The notes under the pieces are model-generated. The model had not been told where the DNA came from. It worked only from the letters and a program-made list of their open reading frames with translations, and made no database searches. A stretch of DNA of 64,000 bases, from contig JACPCR010000092.1 in assembly GCA_016179685.1 (NCBI GenBank), positions 1 through 64,000 on the forward strand, in the 5' to 3' direction. This document shows, in pieces, positions 1-9,206 of the stretch. Position numbers and translations under genes: made by a program. Source of the DNA: Planctomycetota bacterium. Lineage in GTDB: Bacteria > Planctomycetota > PUPC01 > JACPCR01. Position 1 is the first letter of the stretch. Each line of letters begins with the position of its first letter.

Positions 1-121
1 GGAGGATGGGCAGTATGTGCAACTCCTGGGGCCAGTTGCGCAACACATTCTGGGGCAATGGGTTACGCCTCCAGGCTGCGGGGGGCGCTAAACAAGTACA
101 TGAATTCTTTCTTGGTGACGC

Positions 122-1564
122 CTAGTTCGCGCGGGTCTTGACCTGGATGCCGTGCTCGTGCAGCTTGTTGAACAGGGTCTTGTAGCTGATGCCGAGCCGC
201 TCGGCCGCCAGGCGTCGGTTGCCGCGGCACTCGTTCAGCGCCTCGACAATGGCGGAACGCTCGGCCGCCTTGACCACCTCGGCGAGAGTGCCGCAGGTGC
301 GTGGGACCGCGGGTATCGGCGGGGACCCTTCCGTGGAGGGGATGGCCTCCTGGCGGCCGGCGTCTGAAGCCGGGGAGCGCGGCGGGCGATCTCCGCCGGC
401 GGCCGTCGAGAGGAAACAGCGCCAGGGGAGTTGCGACAAGGCGGCGTCTCCCATGAGGACGAGCTTCTCCACGACGTTGCGAAGCTCCCGCACGTTTCCC
501 GGCCAGGGATACAGGCTCATCTCGCCATAGAGGTCAGGCGATATGGTGAAGTCCGGCTTTCGGTACTTGCGCCTATAGAACCCGAGGAAATGCTCGATGA
601 GGAGCGGGATGTCACCCGACCGGTCTCGGAGGAGCGGCAGGGCTACGCTGAGGACGTTGAGCCGGAAGTAGAGGTCTTCACGGAAATCGCCTTCCCGGAC
701 GGCCTTTTCCAGGTCGCGGTGGGTCGCAGCGAGGAAGCGGACGTCGGTGCGGACGGGGAGGGTGGCCCCGACGGGGAAGAGCTGATTTTCCTCGAGGGCT
801 CGAAGGAGCTTGGCCTGGAGGGCGGGTGACATGTCGCCAACCTCATCGAGGAAGACGGTCCCGCCGTATGCGGCATCAATCTTGCCCGCGTGGCGTGCGA
901 AGGCGCCGCTGAAGGCGCCTTTTTCGTAACCGAACAGTTCACTTTCGAGGAGCGGCTCGGGAATGGCCGCGCAGTTGATAGGCATGAGGGGCGCGGCACG
1001 GCGCGGGCTTCGCAGATGAATCGCACGCGCCACAAGCTCCTTGCCCGTGCCGCTTTCACCCCGGATGAGCACCGGCGCGTCGCTGGAAGCGATCTGATCG
1101 ACCGCTGCGAGCGCGGCCCGCAGCTCTGGACTCTCGCCGACGAGGCCTTCCGGAAATGGACTTAGCCCGCCCCCTCCGGGGTCGGTCATCGGCTGGCCCG
1201 TGACGAGCGCGGAGCGGACCACCCGCAGAATGTCGTCGATGTTAAACGGTTTGACAATGAAGTCGAAGGCGCCGGAGCGCATGGACTGGACGGCTGTGGC
1301 GACGTTTCCGAAGGCGGAGATGAGAATCACGGCGGGCCGGCGGGCCCGCGTCCCGAGCTCGCGCAGCAGGTCGAGCCCGTTGCCATCCGGCAACTTGAGG
1401 TCGAGAAGGACGACTTCGGGTTTGACCTCGTCGATGCGGGCGCGGGCAGACGCGAGGTCGCCCGCTCGGGAAACGGCGGCCCCGTATCGGCCAAGGAGAT
1501 CGGCCAGCATTTCTCGCATGTTCTCCTCGTCATCGACGATAAGGATTTGGTGTCCTTCCAGCAT
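122..1564 (-). CDS. NtrC-family sigma-54-dependent response regulator
   Basis: A 480-residue transcriptional activator that would open sigma-54 promoters once phosphorylated. An N-terminal receiver domain (about residues 5-120) has the acidic pair D11/D12, phospho-acceptor D55 and K105. The central AAA+ domain has Walker A GESGTGKE (169-176) and Walker B GTVFLDEVGD (about 235-244). A C-terminal Fis-type helix-turn-helix lies at about 430-475. The loop that contacts sigma-54 reads GAFSGA (216-221) instead of the usual GAFTGA. I chose the ATG at 1564 because the receiver fold starts there; the frame is open 25 codons further upstream. It lies downstream of, and on the same strand as, the histidine kinase that ends at 1880, its likely partner. 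The target genes are not evident. Confidence 0.93.
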   Translation of the reverse strand: MLEGHQILIVDDEENMREMLADLLGRYGAAVSRAGDLASARARIDEVKPEVVLLDLKLPDGNGLDLLRELGTRARRPAVILISAFGNVATAVQSMRSGAFDFIVKPFNIDDILRVVRSALVTGQPMTDPGGGGLSPFPEGLVGESPELRAALAAVDQIASSDAPVLIRGESGTGKELVARAIHLRSPRRAAPLMPINCAAIPEPLLESELFGYEKGAFSGAFARHAGKIDAAYGGTVFLDEVGDMSPALQAKLLRALEENQLFPVGATLPVRTDVRFLAATHRDLEKAVREGDFREDLYFRLNVLSVALPLLRDRSGDIPLLIEHFLGFYRRKYRKPDFTISPDLYGEMSLYPWPGNVRELRNVVEKLVLMGDAALSQLPWRCFLSTAAGGDRPPRSPASDAGRQEAIPSTEGSPPIPAVPRTCGTLAEVVKAAERSAIVEALNECRGNRRLAAERLGISYKTLFNKLHEHGIQVKTRAN

Positions 1565-1879
1565 GACCGATCGCTCCAGAGAGACCCAGGCGAAAGACAG
1601 ATAGGGACGGGAACACAGACCCGCCGCCCGCAGGGACAAGATGAGATTCTAAGCCTGTAACATCTCCGCGCCCGCTAGCGCGGTCACCCGGCGGAGATGT
1701 TGAACAGGTGTCCCGCCACATCCCATCGGGATTCCTCCCATGTCCCAACGGGCTCCCTACGGGAGGGACATGTATGGGAGGCGGGTCAGATGATTCCTGA
1801 CACCCGACACCCTTCCGAGCCTTGTTGGGTTTCGGGTATCACCCGGTTGAGGAGGCAGGCGCACGTTCATCCTATTTTC
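1565..1879. repeat. Intergenic region with two palindromic hairpins
   Basis: This 315-bp gap separates the kinase and regulator genes. It has a hairpin with perfect 10-bp arms (1660-1669 with 1691-1700) and an outer CCTGT/ACAGG pairing. A second hairpin (1734-1781) has a short inner palindrome CTCCCTACGGGAG. The second resembles the hairpin at 31089-31129 in its core. No T-tract follows either, so they look like dispersed palindromic elements rather than simple terminators. No gene seen. Confidence 0.55.
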
Positions 1880-3520
1880 CTATTGCACCTCTTTCACCTC
1901 TTTGCCGCAACTGATCGGCAGCCAGACGGCAAACTCCGTTCCGACACCGACTTCGCTTCGGCAGGTCAGCCGGCCACCGCATTCCTGGATGGCTGAACGG
2001 GCGATGGGCAAGCCAAGTCCGAAGCCGCCGTTTCGACGCGAGAAAAACGGCTCGAAGATACGGTCCCTGTCCTCCGAAGGGATGCCGACACCCGTATCCA
2101 CAACTCGGACGAGCACGCCGTTCTCCTCAAGGCAGGAAGAAACGGTAAGATGCTGCCGGATGCTGCCGGCCATGGCCTCAACGGCGTTGAGGATGAGATT
2201 CAGGAAGGCCTCGTGAAGGCGGTCAAAATCGCCGATGATGCTGGAGGGGTTGGCTTCGAGGTGGAGAGCAACGGCGACGCCTGTCCGTTCCGGAGCGGCG
2301 AACAGCACGGCGCGCTCGATCAGTCGGTTGAGGTCCACACGGTCCCGCCGAGGCGGCCGGCGTCCCGCAAAGGTCATCAACTCCTTCACCTGCCGATCGA
2401 TGCGGTCGATCTCCGACAGGATGATGCGCAGCCCCTTGTCCATGCGCTCACGTTGCTCCATGGTCCCGACCTGTTCAAGGTCCCTGGCCAGCATCTGGGC
2501 GTAGCCCTTCATGGGGCCCAGTGGATTCTTGATCTGGTGCGCGACGGAGAGGACGACCTCGCCGAGGACGGCCTCTCGTTCCGCTTGGCGCAGGGCCGCA
2601 CGCGCCGCCAGAAGCTCGAGCTCGAGCTGGCGGGTTCGCTCTTGTGCGGCCTGGAGATTCGGCGAGAAGAGTCGGGCGATCTGAGTTTCAATCTCGTCGC
2701 GCAAAAGGACGGCAAGGACGGCGGCGACCAGACCAGCAAGGCCTGCGGCCAGGGCGGCAATGGCCGGTGCGGGGAGATCGGCGGCGGCATGAAGCCTTAC
2801 GGCCGCCCAGGTTCCAGCCAGCGCGGGGATGAGCACCATGAGGAGGAACATGGGCAGCCGTCCGAGGCTCTCGTGCCGCAGGGTCGTACGGACCATGACC
2901 AGAACGCCCAACTCGCACCAGGCCTCGAGGGCGAGGGCGGGCGAAAAGGGGCGGGAAAGGGGCAGGGCGGGCCCCAGCCACGCGACCAGGAGGAGAAGAG
3001 GAAGGAGGGTACGGTAGGGGACCCACTCATCGAGGCGGAAATGAGAAATGCGGGGCAGGGCGGCGAGAATGCTAAGAGGGAGAACAACGGCGGCCCAGGG
3101 CAGCCAATCCGCTGGCGGGTAGGACCGCATCGCGACGGGATGAGGCAGCACGTGAAAACAGGCATCGAGGCAACCGGCGAGCATGGCGAGGATAGGGAAG
3201 CTGGCGAGCCAGGGTCCGCGGCGCACGAGGGACTCGGAATGCAGGGCTGCCCAGAAGCAGAGGATGGTGGCGGCCACGAGGGCGCCGAGGGCGAGACCTT
3301 CGCCGTGCATGCCGAGGGGAGTGACGGCGCCCGCCAGGGACCGAATGGCAAGAGTCAGAGCAAGGGCAAAAAGTGCCCAGGCCGCCGGGGCTCGCGAAAC
3401 CAAAGCTACGGCCTTTGCGGCGATCAGGCCGTTGATGAAGAGAGCAAGAAAAGCCAGATTGAGCGGCACGCTCGATTCCACTGGTCGTGAAGTGTCGGTG
3501 GCCGGGGATAGAGAGTGCAA
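1880..3520 (-). CDS. Membrane-bound NtrB-like sensor histidine kinase
   Basis: A 546-residue sensor kinase. The first ~280 residues form about eight hydrophobic segments with no recognisable extracellular sensor domain. A short coiled coil leads to the HisKA H-box VAHQIKNPLGPMKGYAQML (phospho-His near residue 330). The HATPase_c domain follows, with N-box NLILNAVEAM, G1 DTGVGIP, F-box IFEPFFS and G2 GFGLGLPIA. The HxIKNPL form is typical of NtrB/AtoS-type kinases that pair with NtrC regulators, and the NtrC-type gene follows downstream. The start is a TTG at 3520 with GGAAGG about 8 nt upstream; GTG codons at 3481 and 3469 are alternatives. The signal sensed is unknown; a lipophilic or membrane-state cue is only a guess. 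Confidence 0.9.
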   Translation of the reverse strand: MHSLSPATDTSRPVESSVPLNLAFLALFINGLIAAKAVALVSRAPAAWALFALALTLAIRSLAGAVTPLGMHGEGLALGALVAATILCFWAALHSESLVRRGPWLASFPILAMLAGCLDACFHVLPHPVAMRSYPPADWLPWAAVVLPLSILAALPRISHFRLDEWVPYRTLLPLLLLVAWLGPALPLSRPFSPALALEAWCELGVLVMVRTTLRHESLGRLPMFLLMVLIPALAGTWAAVRLHAAADLPAPAIAALAAGLAGLVAAVLAVLLRDEIETQIARLFSPNLQAAQERTRQLELELLAARAALRQAEREAVLGEVVLSVAHQIKNPLGPMKGYAQMLARDLEQVGTMEQRERMDKGLRIILSEIDRIDRQVKELMTFAGRRPPRRDRVDLNRLIERAVLFAAPERTGVAVALHLEANPSSIIGDFDRLHEAFLNLILNAVEAMAGSIRQHLTVSSCLEENGVLVRVVDTGVGIPSEDRDRIFEPFFSRRNGGFGLGLPIARSAIQECGGRLTCRSEVGVGTEFAVWLPISCGKEVKEVQ

Positions 3521-3744
3521 TCCCTATGCCTTCCCCGGGCCCAAAATCGCCGGTAGATAGTGTGTCGTTCCCAGCAGACGTAGGCAAGGCGTAACCCACA
3601 TGGAAAACAGATTTCCTCGATAAGCAGTCCAGAAGTGCCGGGCAACGAGGGACAAGCGAGTAGCAGGAAGCGGGGAGGAGGTAGCGAGCAGAAGGAGACG
3701 CGGGGACGGGTGATGAGCAGTGACAAGGGACAAGAGGGCGAGAG

Positions 3745-3880
3745 GACCGGGGGACCAGGCGACCAGGCGACCAGGCGACCAGGGGGCCAGGGGGCCAGGG
3801 GACCAGGGGACCAGGGGACCAGGGGACCAGAAGACCAGAAGACCAGAAGACCAGAACAACAAAGGTCAAGGGGACCAGAG
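3745..3880. repeat. 8-bp tandem repeat (GACCAGGN minisatellite)
   Basis: About 17 tandem copies of an 8-bp unit lie here. The array moves from GACCAGGC through GACCAGGG and GGCCAGGG to GACCAGAA, then decays. It sits in the 527-bp gap between the divergent kinase (start 3520) and PQQ-propeller gene (start 4048). Eight is not a multiple of three, so every frame reads as low-complexity Pro/Trp/Gly or Gly/Asp/Gln peptide; these are not proteins. Graded variants suggest growth by slippage. The rest of the gap shows no gene. Confidence 0.9.
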
Positions 3881-4047
3881 GGCGGGTCTGCTGAGTCCGC
3901 ATCACCCATATACCTTGGGCCATCAACCATCTCCCTCGAGAGACCGCTTCACTGGACCACGCCTTGAAGGTAGTCGGGGAGTCGAATACAATTCTGCGCC
4001 GTTCCGTGCGATTCGCGTTAGCAGCAGGTCATCGGGTAGGGCAGGGC

Positions 4048-5745
4048 ATGAGGCTCATCGCTGTCTTGGCAACAGTGGCCATGGTGGGAGTAATTCCGGC
4101 AACGGCCGAATCTCCGGCCGCGGGCCCGTCGCCGGAGAAGTCAGCGGTGGCTGACCGGGATTCCACGCTTCGTTCACCTTTTCGAGCTTTACGGAAATTC
4201 TGGCCTTTCAAGGGCAAGGAGAAAGAGGACGACCCTTTTTTGAGGGAGATTCAGACCCCAGGGGAGGAGGAGCCGAAGGGTGTTTTCGGCCGATTCGGTC
4301 GTTTCATGGGATTCGGTCAAAAGAACTTGCGGCCGCGGGCGAAAGGGGAGCACGTCTTCACCGACATGGTACGGGACGTCACCGGGGATGCCTCCGACAT
4401 GATCAATTCCTTTGTGCGGAACTGGCCGGTGGCGCCGGGCCGGAAGCCCATGAGGCCTTACCAGTCGTGGCGGCGGCGGCCCCTGGTAGACCTCGAGGCA
4501 TCGGACCTGCCTTTTCTTTCCGAGGAGGTCCTCAAGCTTGCGGGATTCAAACTCCTATGGGCGCAGAAGAACCTGGGCGAGATACGAGTGATCGGGGTGA
4601 GCATTCAAGACGGTCTGGTGCTGTTGAAGACCGAGCAAGACGAGGTGTATGCGCTGGATGCGACCTCGGGCTACGCCCAGTGGATTTACGACTTTGAGGC
4701 GCCGGTTGAATCCGGCCCCGTGCTGACGGACGAAGGGATGTATGCCGTGGCGGGCGGAGTTCTTTATTACGTTGCTGAGCCGGCCACGGGTGTTTTCAGT
4801 TGGCGCAGGCCCATGCCCTTCTCTGCCCGCACCGAGCCCATCGATTTCGGCCAGAACCTCATCTTCGGATCAGGCTTGAACCAGGTGTGCGCCTACAGTC
4901 GAAAACGGCAGTCGGTCGACTGGTGCGTCCCGACGAACGGTCCGATCTCCAGCGAGCCACTGCGCAACAACGATAGGTTGGTCTTCGGGTCGGAAGGCGG
5001 ATATCTTTACAAGCTGGGTTTGTTCAATCACAAGTACGATTGGAAGTTTCACGGGCAAGGGGACTTTTCGTCGCCGCCGGTGCTGGATCTCAAGGCGAAT
5101 CCTCAGCGGGTATACGTCGGGACACGCAATCAGTACCTCTACGGCATCGACTATACGCTAGGGAACATCTCGAAAGTTTCGAAGTACCGGGAATGGGAGG
5201 TGCTTCTCAACGGGCCCATCACTCATGCCCCCGTTCTGTATGGGGCGCAACATCTTTTCGTGGTAGCGGACAAAGGGGGCCTGCATGGGATTGACCGCCA
5301 GAAGGCGACGGAGTTGTGGTTTGTGCCCGGGATTACCCAGGTCGTCGCCAAGAGCGCCGAGGCGGTTTATGTCTTGAACACGGCCCGGGAGTTCCTCGCA
5401 TTGAATCCCACGACCGGGGAGGTGATCTGGCGGTACGATGTCACGCCCTTCGAGTTCTTCCCTTACGCAGGGGACGAGTTGCTGGTGGTGATGGCGACCA
5501 ATTCCGGGCAGGTTTTCGCCCTGCAACCGCCCGTGGCGGGCACGCCCGTGGAGGATATCGAGGCGCTGAAGGCCGGAGGGGAGCAGGCAGCAGCGGAAGG
5601 GGCCAAGCCGCCGGCCGAGGCGGAGGCGAAGCCTGCGGAGGAGTCGCCGGCCGAGGCGGAGGAGCGGCCCGCGGAGGAATCGCCGGCAGAGGAAGGAGGA
5701 GGAAGCGAAGGGGGCGGCGGAAAAGAAGGCGCCGGCGAAGAATAG
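4048..5745 (+). CDS. Secreted PQQ-type beta-propeller protein with Ala/Glu/Pro tail
   Basis: A 565-residue exported protein. The ATG at 4048 opens a good signal peptide (MRLIAVLATVAMVGVIPATA), so I prefer it to the TTG at 3964 in the same frame. Residues from about 190 onward contain PQQ/BamB-like blades, for example VYALDATSGYAQWIYDF, YLYGIDYTLG and FLALNPTTGEVIWRYD. The last ~75 residues are low-complexity Glu/Ala/Pro/Gly. Quinoprotein-dehydrogenase catalytic residues are not evident, so a scaffold or envelope role like BamB is more likely than an enzyme. It is a single gene, convergent with the aldo/keto reductase. The same repeat type recurs in the 1572-residue protein at 26347. Confidence 0.82.
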   Translation: MRLIAVLATVAMVGVIPATAESPAAGPSPEKSAVADRDSTLRSPFRALRKFWPFKGKEKEDDPFLREIQTPGEEEPKGVFGRFGRFMGFGQKNLRPRAKGEHVFTDMVRDVTGDASDMINSFVRNWPVAPGRKPMRPYQSWRRRPLVDLEASDLPFLSEEVLKLAGFKLLWAQKNLGEIRVIGVSIQDGLVLLKTEQDEVYALDATSGYAQWIYDFEAPVESGPVLTDEGMYAVAGGVLYYVAEPATGVFSWRRPMPFSARTEPIDFGQNLIFGSGLNQVCAYSRKRQSVDWCVPTNGPISSEPLRNNDRLVFGSEGGYLYKLGLFNHKYDWKFHGQGDFSSPPVLDLKANPQRVYVGTRNQYLYGIDYTLGNISKVSKYREWEVLLNGPITHAPVLYGAQHLFVVADKGGLHGIDRQKATELWFVPGITQVVAKSAEAVYVLNTAREFLALNPTTGEVIWRYDVTPFEFFPYAGDELLVVMATNSGQVFALQPPVAGTPVEDIEALKAGGEQAAAEGAKPPAEAEAKPAEESPAEAEERPAEESPAEEGGGSEGGGGKEGAGEE

Positions 5746-5788
5746 GGCAGGGCGGCAGAGGAGCGGCCGCGCTTCGTTGTTTGGACGT

Positions 5789-6562
5789 TTAAGCAGGAGA
5801 GGGTGCACCCGCTGGCTGCTTGAAGAATTCGACGTTCTCGTCGATCTGTTTCCGGGAACTCATGCCCAGCACGATGGCATCGACGCAGTCCAGCTCGCGG
5901 ACAAAGTGGATGGCCCGGGCGGCGTCCGAGGTCAGTTGCCCTGCGCCGACGACTTTCATGCCGTAGATGCCGATTCCCCGCGCGTGCATGGATTGCAGGA
6001 CGCGGATAATCTCGGGGACCGAGGCATCCATGTGGACGCCGGAATGGTTGATGCGGGCCAGAACGACGTCCACCCACGGATTCTGGGCCGCCTTCTGAAA
6101 GGCGCCGAAATGGTGGCAGGAGACGCCGTGGGCCCGGACCCATCCCTTCTGTTTCGCAGATTCAAGGGCATCCAAGACTCCCGAGCGCTCGTCGGCCCAC
6201 CCGGAAGAGGTCATGCAGTGCATCAGCACGATATCCAGATAGTCTGTTCCCGTCTCTCGGAGGAATCGGGCGATGTCCTTCTCGGCTTCCTGGCGGGTGG
6301 CCGCGCAGGTCTTGGTGGTCAGCACGACGCGTTCACGGCCGACCTGACGAAGGGCCTCGCGAACGTGCGGGTGTGAGCCGTATTGGTCCGCGCTGTCCCA
6401 GAAGCAGATACCGAGCGAGTGTCCGTAAACCAGGAGATCGATGAGGGCGTTCTTCCCAAGGCGCGTCTGGTCGGAGTGACCTCCCCAGCCGGAGGTGCCG
6501 GTACCGAAGCACAGTTCAGAGACCTGGATGCCAGCGGCGCCAAGTGGAACAGTGGGGATCAT
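5789..6562 (-). CDS. Aldo/keto reductase family oxidoreductase
   Basis: A 257-residue AKR-fold, NAD(P)H-dependent oxidoreductase. It begins MIPTVPLGAAGIQVSELCFG, the usual AKR first strand. The catalytic Asp and Tyr lie in FWDSADQYGS, the Lys in VVLTTKT, and the His in DIVLMHC. The C-terminal cofactor loop GMSSRKQIDENV fits. The frame is open to 6970, but that stretch is antisense to the aquaporin gene. The ATG at 6562 has GGAG about 8 nt upstream and matches the family start. It is divergent from the aquaporin across a 193-bp region. The substrate cannot be told from sequence. Confidence 0.88.
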   Translation of the reverse strand: MIPTVPLGAAGIQVSELCFGTGTSGWGGHSDQTRLGKNALIDLLVYGHSLGICFWDSADQYGSHPHVREALRQVGRERVVLTTKTCAATRQEAEKDIARFLRETGTDYLDIVLMHCMTSSGWADERSGVLDALESAKQKGWVRAHGVSCHHFGAFQKAAQNPWVDVVLARINHSGVHMDASVPEIIRVLQSMHARGIGIYGMKVVGAGQLTSDAARAIHFVRELDCVDAIVLGMSSRKQIDENVEFFKQPAGAPSPA

Positions 6563-6635
6563 GACGAGTTCTCCAATGGTCACGGTTTCGGATGGGATTG
6601 TAAATTTTTGCACGAAATAGGCAAATTTTACGTTC

Positions 6636-6665
6636 TTGACTTCCTCAGGAAAAGTCTTGTAGAAT
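6636..6665 (+). promoter_or_regulatory. Sigma-70-type promoter for the aquaporin gene
   Basis: TTGACT (6636-6641) and TAGAAT (6660-6665) are separated by 18 bp, upstream of the aquaporin ATG at 6756 and divergent from the reductase. This leaves a leader of roughly 85 nt. Prediction from consensus only. Confidence 0.55.
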
Positions 6666-6755
6666 CCCGACACGTTGGTGAGTAGCATACCCGTTTCGGC
6701 TGGGGCTAACGCCTTGGCGGCGGATACATAGCAGCAGTCGCGAGGAACTTGAGCC

Positions 6756-7484
6756 ATGAATGACGACATCAGAGGTTGCGTCGCTGAGGCGGTGGGTACC
6801 TTCGTGCTCTGCTTCATCGGGGCATCGGCGATCTGCACGGCGACGGCCACGGGGGCCCAGCCCGGTTCAGCCCTGCTGTGTATCGCCGTGGCGCACGGGC
6901 TCGCCCTGTCTATTGCAGTCTCGGCCACTATGGCAACGTCCGGAGGACAGGTCAATCCAGCGGTGACCATCGCTCTGATAGCGACGGGTCACGTGAAGAC
7001 GGGCACGGGCATAAAGTTCATCATCAGCCAGCTTGTGGGGTCTGTTATCGCCGGCTTGTTTGTGAAGATGATCTTTTCGGGCGGCGGGGTACGACTTGCT
7101 GCAAATCTTCCCTCACTTGCGGAAGCCTACCAGCAGTGTGGAGGTGGGACGCCGGTCCCGGCGGCGAATCTGCCCATCGGGACAGCGATCTTTGTCGAAG
7201 CGATCCTGACTTTCCTGCTGGTCTTTTCCGTTTTCGGGACGGCTGTGGACCCTCGGGCGCCGAAGATCGGCGGTTTCGGCATAGGGCTGACGATCGCCTT
7301 CGACATCCTGGCGGGCGGCCCGCTGACGGGTGCTTCGATGAACCCGGCCAGGACATTCGGGCCTGGTCTGGCGGCGGGTATCTGGGACGGGCACGTGATT
7401 TACTGGACGGGGCCGATCCTGGGCGCCTTGGTTGCCGGTCTGTTGTACCAGAACCTTTTGATGAAGCCTGCGGGCGGAAAGTAA
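6756..7484 (+). CDS. MIP/aquaporin family channel
   Basis: A 242-residue channel of the major intrinsic protein family for water or small neutral solutes. It has six hydrophobic helices and both half-helix signatures: SGGQVNPAV (NPA at 67-69) and TGASMNPARTFGP (NPA at 196-198), with the selectivity-filter Arg after the second NPA. The length is standard for AqpZ/AqpM-type channels and shorter than most glycerol facilitators. The Pro-rich loop between helices 3 and 4 is longer than in AqpZ. Whether it passes only water or also glycerol, ammonia or H2S is not clear. It has its own predicted promoter; the ABC importer begins 120 bp downstream. Confidence 0.93.
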   Translation: MNDDIRGCVAEAVGTFVLCFIGASAICTATATGAQPGSALLCIAVAHGLALSIAVSATMATSGGQVNPAVTIALIATGHVKTGTGIKFIISQLVGSVIAGLFVKMIFSGGGVRLAANLPSLAEAYQQCGGGTPVPAANLPIGTAIFVEAILTFLLVFSVFGTAVDPRAPKIGGFGIGLTIAFDILAGGPLTGASMNPARTFGPGLAAGIWDGHVIYWTGPILGALVAGLLYQNLLMKPAGGK

Positions 7485-7604
7485 TTGGGGCGTCATGGCC
7501 GGCGCTGTTTCCGGCCCGCCGCTGTCCCCGGCTGATGGGGCCGTATCCGCGGCCGTTGATGAGTGGAAGGACATCCGTCCGTTCCCGCCTCCAAATCCCA
7601 GGCG

Positions 7605-8372
7605 ATGAAACCTGAGCCTTTTCTTTGCGCCAGGGGCTTGAGGATGGTATTTCCGGGCGGCCTCGAGGCGCTTCAAGGTATCCATCTGGAGCTTCAGGCG
7701 GGCGAATTCGTGTCCCTCGTCGGCCCCTCCGGCTGCGGCAAATCGACGGTGCTCCGGATGATGGCTGGCCTCCTGCAGCCGACCACCGGGGATGTCACGG
7801 TCGCCGGTCTGCACCCGAGGCGCGCACGCCGGGAGAAACAGGACGTGAGCTTCGTGTTCCAGGAGGCGACGCTCCTCGCCTGGCGAAGCGTCCGGGACAA
7901 CGTGAGACTTCCGCTGGAACTGCGGGGCATTCCTGCTCGCCAGGCATCGGAGTCCGTCCAGACCCTCCTGGCGCTTGTGGGGTTGACCGAATTTGAGGAT
8001 GCCTATCCACGGCAACTCTCTGGCGGTATGCGGATGAGGGCCTCGATTGCCCGGGCACTGGTCACACGGCCGGACCTGCTGTTGATGGACGAGCCGTTCG
8101 GGTCCCTGGACGAGATCACGAGACAGCGGCTGAACGAGGATTTGCTTGCGCTGTGGATGAGGGACCGGTGGACGGCACTTTTCGTGACGCACAACGTCTA
8201 TGAAGCCGTGTTCCTGGGCGGGCGGGTGCTGGTGATGAGTGCGAGGCCGGGCCGCTTGGTGGGGGACTTCGATGTTCCGTTCCAGTATCCGCGCCCGGGG
8301 ACGCTGAGGGCCGATCCGGACTTCGCCCGGCTGGCTGGGAAAGTTAGCGACTGCTTGAGGGAACATGCATGA
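7605..8372 (+). CDS. ABC transporter ATP-binding protein, NitT/TauT (SsuB/TauB) type
   Basis: A 255-residue ATPase that would power the importer formed with the next two genes. It carries Walker A GPSGCGKST (40-48), Q-loop FQEATLLAW, signature LSGGMRMR, Walker B LLLMDEPFGSLDE and the H-loop His in FVTHNVYEA. These match the nitrate/sulfonate/taurine/HMP ATPase group, including the Q-loop followed by LLAW. The ATG at 7605 fits the family start; a GTG at 7563 in the same frame is the alternative. Its stop overlaps the permease start by 4 nt, indicating translational coupling. Confidence 0.92.
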   Translation: MKPEPFLCARGLRMVFPGGLEALQGIHLELQAGEFVSLVGPSGCGKSTVLRMMAGLLQPTTGDVTVAGLHPRRARREKQDVSFVFQEATLLAWRSVRDNVRLPLELRGIPARQASESVQTLLALVGLTEFEDAYPRQLSGGMRMRASIARALVTRPDLLLMDEPFGSLDEITRQRLNEDLLALWMRDRWTALFVTHNVYEAVFLGGRVLVMSARPGRLVGDFDVPFQYPRPGTLRADPDFARLAGKVSDCLREHA

Positions 8373-9157
8373 GGCCCGGGAACAGGTTGGCCATAGGGAT
8401 GGAAAGGGTCCTCCCGCCGCTGGCCCTCTTCAGTCTCGTGGTTCTCCTCTGGTATCTGGCCACGGAGGTGATCTGGGACCGGCCTTACCGGCTGATACCC
8501 GGGCCGGGACAGGTCGCCCGCGCCGCGGCCGAGAACGCTGGACGATTGGCCTCGGCGGCCGGGCTGACTGCGGCGGCCGCGCTCTGCGGATTCGCGCTGA
8601 GCCTCACCGCCGGATGTCTCGTCGCCTTCGGCTTCTCCCAGTCCCGGATTCTCCAGCGCAGCTTCTATCCTTACGCGGTCTTCCTCCAGACCGTCCCGAT
8701 CGTTGCCGTCGCCCCGCTGATCGTGTTCTGGTTCGATTATGGCTTCCAGAGCGTGGTGGTGGTTTCTTTCATCCTGAGCCTGTTCCCCATCATCACGAAC
8801 GCGGCGACTGGACTGACCGCGGTGGACGCGAACCTGCTCGAGTTGTTCGAGCTGTACAATGCCTCGCGCTGGCAGGTGCTCTGGAAGCTCCGGCTTCCCC
8901 ATGCGGTCCCCTACCTGGTGGCCGGGGCGAGAATCTCCAGCGGCCTGGCCGTCATCGGGGCCATTGTCGGTGAAATCTCTGCGGGATACGGATCGGAGCG
9001 ATTCGGTCTCGGATACATCATTTTTCAGACCTCTGGCCAGCTCAAGACGGAGGAGCTTTTCGCGGCGGTCCTGGCCTCCGCCTTGCTGGGGTTCGGCATC
9101 TTCGCCGCCGTGAGTCGGATCGGAGAAGCTCTCGCCGGCCGCTGGCAGAGTTATTGA
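8369..9157 (+). CDS. ABC transporter permease, NitT/TauT (SsuC) type
   Basis: A 262-residue inner-membrane permease with about six hydrophobic helices and a BPD_transp_1 domain. The cytoplasmic coupling loop reads ELYNASRWQVLWKLRLPHAV, a good match to the EAA motif of SsuC/TauC/ThiX. The ATG overlaps the upstream ATPase stop (ATGA). Together with the ATPase (7605-8372) and the lipoprotein receptor (9364-10473) it makes a complete importer. The substrate is set by the receptor. Confidence 0.91.
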   Translation: MRPGNRLAIGMERVLPPLALFSLVVLLWYLATEVIWDRPYRLIPGPGQVARAAAENAGRLASAAGLTAAAALCGFALSLTAGCLVAFGFSQSRILQRSFYPYAVFLQTVPIVAVAPLIVFWFDYGFQSVVVVSFILSLFPIITNAATGLTAVDANLLELFELYNASRWQVLWKLRLPHAVPYLVAGARISSGLAVIGAIVGEISAGYGSERFGLGYIIFQTSGQLKTEELFAAVLASALLGFGIFAAVSRIGEALAGRWQSY

Positions 9158-9206
9158 CCGCCGGACCCTCGGCGGGCGGGAAGTTCTGCGGCACACTCGC
9201 CGTCGA

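Noticed and set aside
2-91. Short open frame at the window start ending EDGQYVQLLGPVAQ...
   Set aside because: Could be the tail of a gene from the left, but 29 codons are too few to recognise anything.
2150-3490. 446-codon plus-strand open frame
   Set aside because: Antisense to the histidine kinase; Gly/Arg/Asp-rich composition typical of a GC-rich shadow.
3424-3930. Pro/Trp-rich open frames over the minisatellite
   Set aside because: All frames through the 8-bp repeat look alike; product of the repeat, not genes.
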